A stretch of 64,000 nt of DNA, taken from Ryuthela nishihirai. Taxonomy: Eukaryota; Arthropoda; Arachnida; Araneae; Heptathelidae. The notes under the pieces were generated by a model. It had not been told where the DNA came from. It worked only from the letters and a program-made list of their open reading frames with translations, and did not search any database. Made by a program: the position numbers and the translations under genes. The DNA lies in assembly GCA_038380435.1 (NCBI GenBank), contig JAWZYU010000130.1, positions 566,001-630,000 of the forward strand, in the 5' to 3' direction. Below, piece by piece: positions 1 through 8,847 of this stretch. Within the stretch, counting starts at the first letter, position 1. Each line of letters starts with the position of its first letter.

Positions 1-400
1 TTAGTGGTCTTACCATGTAGGCCACTGAACTGGAATACTACAATTTGTGCAATTAAAACTTCTAGATTAAACGAAAGTTTATTCTTATATTAAAATTGTC
101 AGAATTCATAGTGGTAGTTGTTTTCACTCTCATGTTAATTTTTTCTATGATTACAAAATTACATGAAGAAAGAAAAATTTATTGGTTTTTGGAAATAATC
201 GACTTACGTTTCTAATACACTCAAAGTTAAACAAAAGTTATAAAAAATTCTTCACTAGTCCCCTGACTGATATAAGAATTCATCTATAGGTATGAAGCGA
301 ATGAGATTAAACTGACAACATACGAGTACTGTCAGTTTGGTGTGTAAAAGTACTTAGTGGTTAAATATGATATTTCAAATTTTCACTGTTTAGAATATGT
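1..400. other. Unassigned AT-rich sequence
   Basis: No open frame with a recognisable domain, no tRNA-like box pair and no match to the repeat families seen elsewhere in the window. Nothing further can be said. Confidence 0.5.
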
Positions 401-412
401 AAAACACAGTAA

Positions 413-626
413 CGAACGTCCCGTGGCCGATTGGTTAGCGCGCTTGGCTACTAATCTAAGGGACCTGGGTTCGAGACCCGGATAAGGCATGGATATGTGT
501 GTTGTTTTTCTGCTGAGGTCCTGCCATCCTCACAGACCTTCTACTATGGCATATAAACTAACAGACTCCTATCAGACCTCTGTGGCAAGCAGCTGCTTGA
601 GGGGGGGTATTTATCCATTTTTTTTT
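413..626 (+). mobile_element. SINE-B, full-length copy
   Basis: A tRNA-derived SINE. The Pol III A box TGGCCGATTGG is at 424-434 and the B box GGTTCGAGACC at 468-478, followed by a ~150 bp tRNA-unrelated body that ends in CAGCTGCTTGAGGGGG. It is flanked by a 12 bp near-perfect direct repeat (AAAACACAGTAA at 401-412, AAAACACAATAA at 627-638), read as a target-site duplication from LINE-mediated insertion. The same unit recurs at least a dozen times in both orientations, which defines the family. The family name is mine. Confidence 0.85.
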
Positions 627-865
627 AAAACACAATAAATCAAATCTGGTCATTAGAAGACGATTATCAATCAAACTCTAGGACAACCTAAATAATGACA
701 ATTGCAGATTGCAAGCATAACTATGAAACTTTTAATAATCTTTTTCCTAAATAGATATTACGTACGATCCACAAATAATAGATGTTCGAAATGAGACCAT
801 AGTGCCATGGCTAGGATATCTGACGAACTTATTAATTTAAAAAATAACTTAATCCGACTCTGAGT

Positions 866-1425
866 CGCACTTTTTTTGCACACCATGGGCTGAACGGTGT
901 GCAAAAAAGTGCCACTCAGAAATAAAATAATCCAACGTTAAAGAACACGCTGGATGGCCTTGACGGAAGGCTGACAACTTGACAACAGCTGTTCCAGTGG
1001 GTCATCTCCCCTAATCTTCTGTGAGCCTTCGGGGTCCTTGTGACCTGGCCATTTAGCCCATGGTGGGCAAAATAGTGCCACTCAGAGGTAAAACAACCCA
1101 ACGTTAAAGAACACTCTGGATGGCCTTGACGGGAGGCTACCATCTGTCTCCCAACAGCTGTTGCAGTGGGTCCCCTCCCCCAACCTTCTCTGAGCCTTCG
1201 GGGTCCATGTGACCTTGCCATTTAGCCCATGGTGTGCAAAAAAGTGCCCAACGTTAAAGAACACGCTGGATGGCCTTGACGGGAGGCTACCATCTGTCTC
1301 CCAACAGCTGTTCCAGTGGGTCCCCTCCCCCAACCTTCTCTGAGCCTTCGGGGTCCATGTGACCTGGCCATTTAGCCCATTGTGTGCAAAAAAAGTGCCG
1401 CTCAGAGGTAAAACAATCCAACCCT
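866..1425 (+). repeat. SINE-A body repeats, three units with an inverted start
   Basis: Three head-to-tail copies of the 3' body of SINE-A begin at 935, 1101 and 1251. None carries the tRNA head. The left edge is a short inverted piece of the same body: 866-887 pairs with 895-917 around an 8-nt spacer. The third unit ends in decayed sequence near 1425. Minus-strand open frames across it are by-products of the repeat and are not genes. Confidence 0.8.
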
Positions 1426-1827
1426 CTAACAATATAATAGAACGAAACTGAACTGTCATGTCAATATAAAGTCACATTGGAAGAAAATAACTTCTTAAAT
1501 ATGCTTTTTATCCAAAAAAATATTCAAAGATCAATGAAATCTACATGAGACTAAATTTCGAAAAAATATTGATTCTGTATTTAAAGAATTGTGAAAGACA
1601 AAATATTTAGCAGTTGAGATATTCTGAAAAGTGAACTGAAGCGATTTCAAAACGAAAACAATAAACATTTTATTTGACTTTATTATTTTACACAAACCTA
1701 TTTGTATCAGCATGAGTAATTTTTGTTTTCACAAAGAGTTCATGCATTTATCTTTCTTTGCATTCACAGCGATCATTAGGTTTATTTGAAGCCAATCTCT
1801 TCGCTGTTGTATTTCTGCCAATTACTG
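1426..1827. other. Unassigned AT-rich sequence
   Basis: No recognised element or gene. The right end contains the target site of the next SINE. Confidence 0.5.
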
Positions 1828-1836
1828 CCTATAGGG

Positions 1837-2231
1837 GGGGCGGGGGGGGGCTCAGTCGGTAGCGCGCCAGGCTCGTAATCTGTAGTTCCCAGGTTCGAGT
1901 CCCAGCTGGGTCAGCATTGAGATTTATCTCCGCAAAATTCCCCGCCCTGCCCACGGTCAGTAGGGGACACCGATGAGGCTTGGAAAGGCCGCCGTCCGTC
2001 GGATGGGACGTTAACCCGTGGCTCCGTGTGCGGGAGAGCCATACCCTGTGCACGTTAAAGAACACGCTGGATGGCCTTGACGGGAGGCTACCATCTGTCT
2101 CCCAACAACTGTTCCAGTGGGTCCCCTCCCCCAACCTTCTCTGAGCCTTCGGGGTCCATGTGACTTGGCCATTTAGCCCATGGTGTGCAAAAAAGTGCCG
2201 CTCGGAGGTAAAACAACCCAACCCAACCCTA
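1837..2231 (+). mobile_element. SINE-A, full-length single-body copy with TSD
   Basis: A tRNA-derived SINE of about 395 bp. The head has a degenerate G-run start, the A-box remnant CTCAGTCGG and the B box GGTTCGAGTCC. The anticodon-loop region reads CTCGTAA, most like tRNA-Thr(CGT), which is a weak assignment. A ~330 bp body follows and ends in AACCC-type repeats. A 9 bp direct repeat CCTATAGGG flanks it (1828-1836 and 2232-2240), supporting insertion by target-primed reverse transcription. It is the simplest complete SINE-A in the window and a reference for the expanded copies. Confidence 0.88.
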
Positions 2232-2368
2232 CCTATAGGGCAAAAATTATCTTGAGCGGAATGGGATCCGATCCCATCATCCTCCATGCTTTTGTGAAAA
2301 CGCTTCACCGTTCGTGACACTTTGAAATAAGGAATCGATATTCTTAGAAATCAAGATTTAAATAAATG

Positions 2369-2506
2369 AGAGCCTTCTCGGTGGCGCAGTGCTATCGCAA
2401 TGACACTGAAACTGCCGCAGTCCGGGTTCGGGTCCTCTGGGTGACATGGCCGTTTGTGTGACCTATATGTTGTGATTGTCGTTCACTAAAAATAAAATTA
2501 ATAAAT
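2369..2506 (+). mobile_element. SINE-C, left copy
   Basis: A short tRNA-like unit with a possible A box (GGTGGCGCAGTGC) and a clear B box (GGGTTCGGGTCC, GGGTTCGAGTCC in the other copy). It ends in an A/T-rich AATAAAATTAATAAAT tail that abuts a reverse SINE-B. It is seen only here and at 5113-5251, and both instances lie within the segmental duplication, so its status as a separate mobile family is not proven. Confidence 0.6.
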
Positions 2507-2507
2507 T

Positions 2508-2703
2508 CTCCCTCAAGCAGCTGCTTGCCACAGAGGTCTGACAGGAACCTGTCAGTTTATATGGCAGTTTATATGCCAAATTAGGTCTGTGAGGATGGCA
2601 GGACCTCAGCAGAAAAGCAACACAAACAACCATGCCTTACCCGGGCTCGAACCCAGGTCGCTTAGATCAGTAGCCAAACGTGCTAACCACTCGGCCATGG
2701 GAC
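2508..2703 (-). mobile_element. SINE-B, reverse copy
   Basis: The reverse complement of SINE-B, with body first and tRNA head last (GGCCATGGGA end). It includes an internal 13 bp duplication (TCAGTTTATATG followed by a repeat of the same text) that is absent from the paralogue at 5252. Confidence 0.85.
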
Positions 2704-2722
2704 GGCACTATAAAAAATAAAT

Positions 2723-2910
2723 ACTCCCTCAAGCAGCTGCTTGCCACAAAGATCTGACAGGAGGCTGTCAGTGTATATGCCATAGTAGAAGGTCTGTGAG
2801 GATGGCAAGACCTCAGCAGAAAAACGACACACACATCCATGCCTTACCCGGGGCTCGAACCCAGGTCCCTTAGATCAGTAGCCAAGCGCGCTAACCACTC
2901 GGCCATGGGA
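2723..2910 (-). mobile_element. SINE-B, reverse copy
   Basis: A second reverse SINE-B, separated from the previous one by a ~20 bp linker (GGCACTATAAAAAATAAATA). The same linker joins the SINE-B copies in the right half of the segmental duplication, so they multiplied as a tandem block and not by independent insertions (inference). Confidence 0.85.
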
Positions 2911-3064
2911 AAAAGGATGAAATAAAATTATCAAATCTTAATTATTTTCTTATTAAACGCTAAGTTTCCATTGCATTATAACTGTTCCCCCTCTTTCTTT
3001 ATATAAGTTTTTAAAACATAATTCTTGAAATGGACATCGAATAGACAAAGGTTTACCATTTTTT

Positions 3065-4972
3065 GGGGGGCGGGGGTGGCTCAGTCGGTAGCGCGCCAGG
3101 CTCGTAATCTGTAATTCCCAGGTTTGAGTCCCAGCTGGGTCGGCGTTGAGGTTTATTTCCGCAAAATTCCCCTCCCTGCCCACGGTCAGTAGGGGACACC
3201 GATGGGCTTGGAAAGACCGCCATCCGTCGGATGAGACGTTAAGCCGTGGCCCCGTGTGCGGGAGAGCCATACCCTGTGCACGTTAAAGAACACGCTGGAT
3301 GGCCTTGACGGGAGGCTACCATCTGTCTCTGAACAGCTGTTGGGTCCCCTCACCCAACCTTCTCTGAGCCTTCGGGGTTCATGTGACCTGATCATTTAAC
3401 CCATGGTGTGCAAAAAATTGCCGCTCAGAGGTAAAACAACCCAACGTTAAAGAACACGCTGGATGGCCTTGACGGGAGGCTATCATCTGTCTCCCAACAG
3501 CTGTTCCAATGAGTCCCCTCCCCCAACCTTTTCTGAGCCATCGGGGTCCATGTGACCTGGCCATTTAGCCCATGGTGTGCAAAAAAGTGCCGCTCAGAGG
3601 TAAAACAACCCAACGTTAAAGAACACACTGGATGGCCTTGACGGGAGGCTACCCTCTGTCTCCCAACAGCTGTTCCAGTGGGTCCACTCCCCCAACCTTC
3701 TCTGAGTCTTCGGGGTCCATGTGACCTGACCATTTAGCCCATGGTGTGCAAAAAAGTGCCGCTCAGAGGTAAAACAACCCAACGTTAAAGAATACACTGG
3801 ATGGCCTTGACGGGAGGCTACCCTCTGTCTCCGAACAGCTGTTCCAGTGGGTCCCCTCCCCCAACCTTCTCTGAGCCTTCGGGGTCCATGTGACCTGGCC
3901 ATTTAGCCCATGGTGTGCAAAAAAGTGCCGCTCAGAGGTAAAACAACCCGACGTTAAAGAACACACTGGATGGCCTTGACGGGAGGCTACCATCTGTCTC
4001 CCAACAGCTGTTCCAGTGGGTCCCCTCCCCCAACCTTCTCTGAGCCTTCGGGGTCCATGTGACCTGGCCATTTAGCCCATGGTGTGCAAAAAAGTGCCGC
4101 TCAGAGGTAAAACAACCCGACGTTAAAGGACACACTGGATGGCCTTGACGGGAGGCTACCATCTGTCTCCCAACAGCTGTTCCAGTGGGTCCCCTCCCGT
4201 AACCTTCTCTGAGTCTTCGGGATCCATGTGACCTGGCCATTTAGCCGATGGTGTGCAAAAAAGTGCCGCTCAGAGGTAAAACAACCCGACGTTAAAGAAC
4301 ACACTGGATGGCCTTGACGGGAGGCTACCCTCTGTCTCCGAACAGCTGTTCCAGTGGGTCCCCTCCCCCAACCTTCTCTGAGCCTTCGGGGTCCATGTGA
4401 CCTGGCCATTTAGCCCATGGTGTGCAAAAAAGTGCCGCTCAGAGGTAAAACAACCCGACGTTAAAGAACACACTGGATGGCCTTGACGGGAGGCTACCAT
4501 CTGTCTCCCAACAGCTGTTCCAGTGGGTCCCCTCCCCCAACCTTCTCTGAGCCTTCGGGGTCCATGTGACCTGGCCATTTAGCCCATGGTGTGCAAAAAA
4601 GTGCCGCTCAGAGGTAAAACAACCCGACGTTAAAGGACACACTGGATGGCCTTGACGGGAGGCTACCATCTGTCTCCCAACAGCTGTTCCAGTGGGTCCC
4701 CTCCCGTAACCTTCTCTGAGTCTTCGGGATCCATGTGACCTGGCCATTTAGCCGATGGTGTGCAAAAAAGTGCCGCTCAGAGGTAAAACAACCCAACGTT
4801 AAAGAACACGCTGGATGGCCTTGACGGGAGGCTACCATCTGTCTCCCAACAGCTGTTCCAGTGGGTCCCTTCCCCAAACCTTCTCTGAGCCTTCGGGGTC
4901 CATGTGACTTGGCCATTTAGCCCATGGTGTGCAAAAAAGTGCCGCTCGGAGGTAAAACAACCCAACCCAACC
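3065..4972 (+). repeat. SINE-A head followed by 10 tandem body units (~169 bp)
   Basis: A complete SINE-A head (A box near 3077, B box near 3121) leads into ten body units starting with ACGTTAAAG at 3282, 3445, 3614, 3783, 3952, 4121, 4290, 4459, 4628 and 4797. Spacing is 163 and then exactly 169 bp. Units 3783-4289 and 4290-4796 match as blocks of three, so a 507 bp higher-order repeat is present. 169 is not a multiple of three, and the 102-residue reverse frames in each unit have no recognisable domain, so the array is taken as non-coding. Confidence 0.9.
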
Positions 4973-5112
4973 CTACCTATAGGGCAAAAATTATCTTGAG
5001 CGGAATGGGATCCGATCCCATCATCCTCCATGCTTTTGTTAAAACGTTTCACCGTTCGTGACACTTTGAAATAAGGAATCGATATTCTTAGAAATCAAGA
5101 TTTAAATAAATA

Positions 5113-5251
5113 AGAGCCTTCTCGGTGGCGCAGTGCTATCGCAATGACACTGAAACTGCCGCAGTCCGGGTTCGAGTCCTCTGGGTGACATGGCCGTTTG
5201 TGTGACCTATCTGCTGTGATTGTCGTTCACTAAAAATAAAATTAATAAATT
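5113..5251 (+). mobile_element. SINE-C, right copy
   Basis: Same unit as at 2369, here with an intact B box GGGTTCGAGTCC. It directly abuts a reverse SINE-B. Confidence 0.6.
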
Positions 5252-5879
5252 CTCCCTCAAGCAGCTGCTTGCCACAGAGGTCTGACAGGAACCTGTCAGT
5301 TTATATGCCAAATTAGGTCTGTGATAATGGCAGGACCTCAGCAGAAAAGCAACACAAACAACCATGCCTTACCCGGGGCTCGAACGCAGGTCGCTTAGAT
5401 CAGTAGCCAAACGTGCTAACCACTCGGCCATGGGACGGCACTATAAAAAATAAATACCCCCTCAAGCAGCTACTTGCCACAGAGGTCTGACAGGAGCCTG
5501 TCAGTTTATATGCCATAGTAGAAGGTCTGAGAGGATGGCAGGACCTCAGCAGAAAAACAACACAAACAACCATGCCTTACCCGGGGCTCGAACCCAGGTC
5601 CCGTAGATCAGTAGCCAAGCGCGCTAACCACTCGGCCATGGGACGGCACTATAAAAAATAAATACCCCCTCAAGCAGCTGCTTGCCACAGTGGTCTGACA
5701 GGAGCCTGTCTGTTTATATTCCACAGTAGAAGACCTGAGAGATGGCAGGACCTCAGCAGAGGTCTGAGAGGATGGCAGGACCTCAGCAGAGAACGACACA
5801 AACTGCCATGCTTTACCCGGGACTCGAACCCAGTTCCCGTAGATCAGTAGCCAAGCACGCTAACCACTCGGCCATGGGA
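5252..5879 (-). mobile_element. Three tandem reverse SINE-B copies
   Basis: Copies at 5252-5438, 5456-5643 and 5665-5879 are joined by a ~20 bp TATAAAAAATAAATA linker. The third has a local duplication of the text GATGGCAGGACCTCAGCAGA at 5737-5789. Their head-to-tail order with identical linkers indicates local tandem multiplication. Confidence 0.85.
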
Positions 5880-6233
5880 AAAAGGATGAAATAAAATTAT
5901 CAAATCTTAATTATTTTCTTATTAAACGCTAAGTTTCCATTGCATTATAACTGCTTCCATATTTCTTTTTATAAGTCTTTAAAACATAATTCTTGAAATG
6001 GACATCGAATAGACAAAGGTTTATCAATTTTTTGCCTCTATTACCTATAATGGCATTCTCAAAGGGGGAATGACAAACTTGCACTCCCGTCTTACATCCG
6101 GTCCTAGGTTGGAATAATGCACATTAAGTGATAAAAGTTCGCAATTTATCATTTTTAATGTTTTGGATATTCATAAATTACCCAATTCTATTATAACCGA
6201 ATTCCCCCCCCCCCATCCAACTTCATCTTTGTA

Positions 6234-6395
6234 AGTTGGGTTGGGTTGTTTTACCTCTGAGCGGCACTTTTTTGCACACCATGGGCTAAATGGCCAGGTC
6301 ACATGGAACCCGAAGGCTCAGAGAAGGTTGGGGCAGGGGACCCACTGGAACAGCTGTTGGGATACAGATGGTAGCCTCCCGTCAAGGCATCCAGG
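6234..6395 (-). mobile_element. SINE-A 3' end fragment, reverse
   Basis: It starts with the reverse of the AACCC tail and carries the body as far as the GTCAAGGC segment, where it stops abruptly. No head is present. Confidence 0.8.
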
Positions 6396-6624
6396 ACTTA
6401 ATTTCGTACAGCTGTTGAATCCAGAATAAGTAAAAATGAATTTATAATCTGTTATTTTCCTTAAGTAAGACTTTGTTTTATCTGCGGGAACCAAATAATT
6501 TCACTGTATTTTGTGCGTTATTACATATTACATTTATGGGAATGCAGCAATACAATGAAGGATTCTGGCAGAACACAATTTCAACAGAACACAAGTTGTA
6601 AAAATGCATCGTACTCTTAGTTCT

Positions 6625-6930
6625 GAAATGACTATTACCTATGGTGTGCCTCAAGGGTCAGTTTTAGGTCCATTTATATTCCTTATTTTTATTCATGATT
6701 TCTATTCCTGAATATAAATGGATAATAAAGGATAATAATGGACATAACGATCAATATATTTGCAGATGCTACTGCAGTGACATTCTGTGCTGATAACCTT
6801 GATGATTTGGTTAAGATTACTAATAATGAATTATCTGTTATTGAAGATGGTTCCAATTGAATGAGTTAACTATCAATATTTCAAAGACAAAATATATGTT
6901 ATATTGTTTAAAAACAAAGAAAATAGTTCT
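6625..6930 (+). pseudogene. Jockey-like non-LTR reverse transcriptase remnant
   Basis: The translation of 6625-6702 reads MTITYGVPQGSVLGPFIFLI, the reverse-transcriptase motif B block (GVPQGSVLGP) typical of Jockey/CR1-type non-LTR elements. Further on, IFADATAVTF near 6755 corresponds to the catalytic FADD motif with the second Asp lost, followed by DNLDDLVKITNNEL and a later TINISK-like stretch broken by frameshifts and stops. No endonuclease or 3' end is present. Family-level assignment rests on these motifs and the remnant is clearly dead. Confidence 0.7.
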
Positions 6931-6994
6931 TTTACTATTTCAATTCATGACCTTAAAAAACCATCCATAATAAATTCACAGATTACCTGTAAAA

Positions 6995-8088
6995 ATAGAC
7001 TTCAACAAGGTAATGGTCAGATCCAATTTCGGCACCACTATAAGACCTGGTATTTCTAACAGAACTAGGCCATTTGCTATATGATCAGACATATTCTTAT
7101 GATTGATTATACGGCGAAAACCATGTGTACTTATATATGGCGCGGTGTTTGTAATAAGTATTAGTTTTTCTGAAACCATTGAGTTTACTTACCTGTAGGT
7201 GACGTTGCCCATTGCTATTGCAGCTACCAATACCAAAAGGGCCTATTACTCCTCCTCAAAGATCAGAGTCAGTACCAACTTTGGCATTGAAGTCACCTAA
7301 AACAAGGGTAATATCTCCTTTCTTGACAGAATCCAAAATATCTTGAAGTTGTCCGTAAAACCTATCCTTCTCATCCTCATCGGCATATTCAGTGGGGGCA
7401 TAACAGCAGATAACATTCAAGTCTTTAACGAATGTCTGAAATTTTGCTGTAAGAAACCTTTCATTAATGCACTCATATCCCTAGAAGAGCATCACTAGCA
7501 TGTCTGCTGAGAAGCAGACCCACGCCTTGGTGATGCTTATTGTCGTCCCGCCCTGAAAAGAGAAATTTAAGATTATTTTTAAGAATCTGACCTTTATCTG
7601 TCCATCTGGTGTCTTGCAAGCCGAGAATATCTAAATTATAACGGTGGAATTCTTGTGTGAGGACATCAAGAGAAAAAGCTCTGTGCAAAGTCCTCACATT
7701 CAAACTACCTATGGAGAGAAAATGGTTAGTGGGATGTTTAAAGAAACTATATTTATTGAGAGAGGGAATGCCGACAATATCAAACAGCCCCCTAATCGCA
7801 GACATGGGGCAAAGACCCGTTCCCCCGCTACTGAAGGCTGAAGCCATCTACACTGGAAGACTTTCTCCAATGTAGAATTTGACGATGCCAATAGAAGCAA
7901 AGAGTTCAGGTGCCTGCGATGACCTCTGCTCAGGATTATTCACCAGCTGATAAACATATCCTGCGAATCTATTCACTTGGGGCTGTCAACCCACAAACAA
8001 ACAGAAAACACAGCGAAAGATTTTCCCTCCACAGAAGCCCATCAGTGCTGCAAATTCAGGATCCATAATGAAGCCCAGAGCATTATTC
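6995..8088 (-). mobile_element. RTE-A, truncated reverse copy of the RTE retrotransposon
   Basis: The reverse-strand homologue of RTE-B 8600-9700: the 5' UTR part (8088-7850), the ORF start at 7847 and the apurinic-endonuclease domain down to the GSDHYLV region near 6995. The reading frame breaks at about 7473, where an extra base follows the LLG codons; further breaks follow. No RT domain is present. Because it carries 5' sequence but lacks the 3' end, it is a broken element and not an ordinary 5'-truncated insertion. Confidence 0.82.
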
Positions 8089-8184
8089 CAAACAGTAGCC
8101 TAAATACTATTGTCGCAAAGACCCCTTAAGACTGAGTGAAGTGTAGGGGAAGGAACTCGGTGGACAGTTGGTAGAAGACAGATG

Positions 8185-8275
8185 TTAGTCACGCTTCAGG
8201 GCTATCCAGTGTATTCTTTATCGTGCACAGGGTATGGCTCTCCTACATATGGACTGACGGCTTAACGTCAGGCAA
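8185..8275 (-). mobile_element. SINE-A fragment
   Basis: A short diverged piece of the SINE-A middle (ATCCAGTGTATTCTTTA, CACAGGGTATGGCTCTC, GGCTTAACGTC) between the two divergent RTE copies. Confidence 0.65.
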
Positions 8276-8847
8276 TCACTGATTATCCTACGTATATATG
8301 AGACATTGCGTGTTAAATACCTACCGGTAGAATGGAGAGCTATGCACCAATCCCCTGTGATGATGCATAGAACCGGCCAGGCCTAGCACCTAATGTCCGA
8401 CCCCGCCTTCTCGTGGTGCGGACCGTTAGTAACTTTCAAAAGATATACTCTCTTGTGGAAGTGAACGGAAGGGGAGGGCTGCCAGATTAGTGTGGCCTAC
8501 TGATCTGGACAACTCTGGCTACTTTTCTTTTTTTTCTACCCTGCTGAGGAGTGGTCAACCACACAGGGTCCTGGAACTGACCATATAAACCTACTGGACT
8601 GGACAGATATATGGCTCTGAGCTTGATTATGGATCCTGATTTTGCTGCACTGGTGGGCTTCTGTGGAGGGAAAATCTTCCGCTGTGTTTTCTGTTTGTTT
8701 GTGGGTTGACAGCCCCAAGTGAATAGATTCACAGGATATGTTTATCAGCTGGTGGATAATCCTGAGCAGAAGTCATCGCAGGCACCTGAACTCTTTGCTT
8801 CTATTGGCATCGTCAAATTCTACATTGGAGGAAGTCTTCCAGTGTAG

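Larger units (their letters stand above)
2055..3063 (+). repeat. Segmental duplication, left copy
   Basis: This stretch (SINE-A end, unique sequence, SINE-C, two SINE-B, unique sequence) is repeated at 4797-6034 in the same orientation with few differences. The two copies are separated by the SINE-A array of 3065-4972. Unequal recombination between SINE-A bodies is the simplest explanation (inference). The right copy carries one more SINE-B. Confidence 0.85.
4797..6034 (+). repeat. Segmental duplication, right copy
   Basis: The paralogue of 2055-3063. It holds a SINE-A end, SINE-C at 5113-5251 and three reverse SINE-B units (two in the left copy). Homology continues to about 6034, after which the flanks differ: a SINE-A head at 3065 against unrelated sequence here. 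Confidence 0.85.

Noticed and set aside
3425..5064. A ladder of ~102-codon reverse-strand open frames every 169 bp
   Set aside because: They repeat because the SINE-A body repeats. The period is not a multiple of three, no domain is recognisable, and isolated SINE-A copies elsewhere give the same shadow frames.
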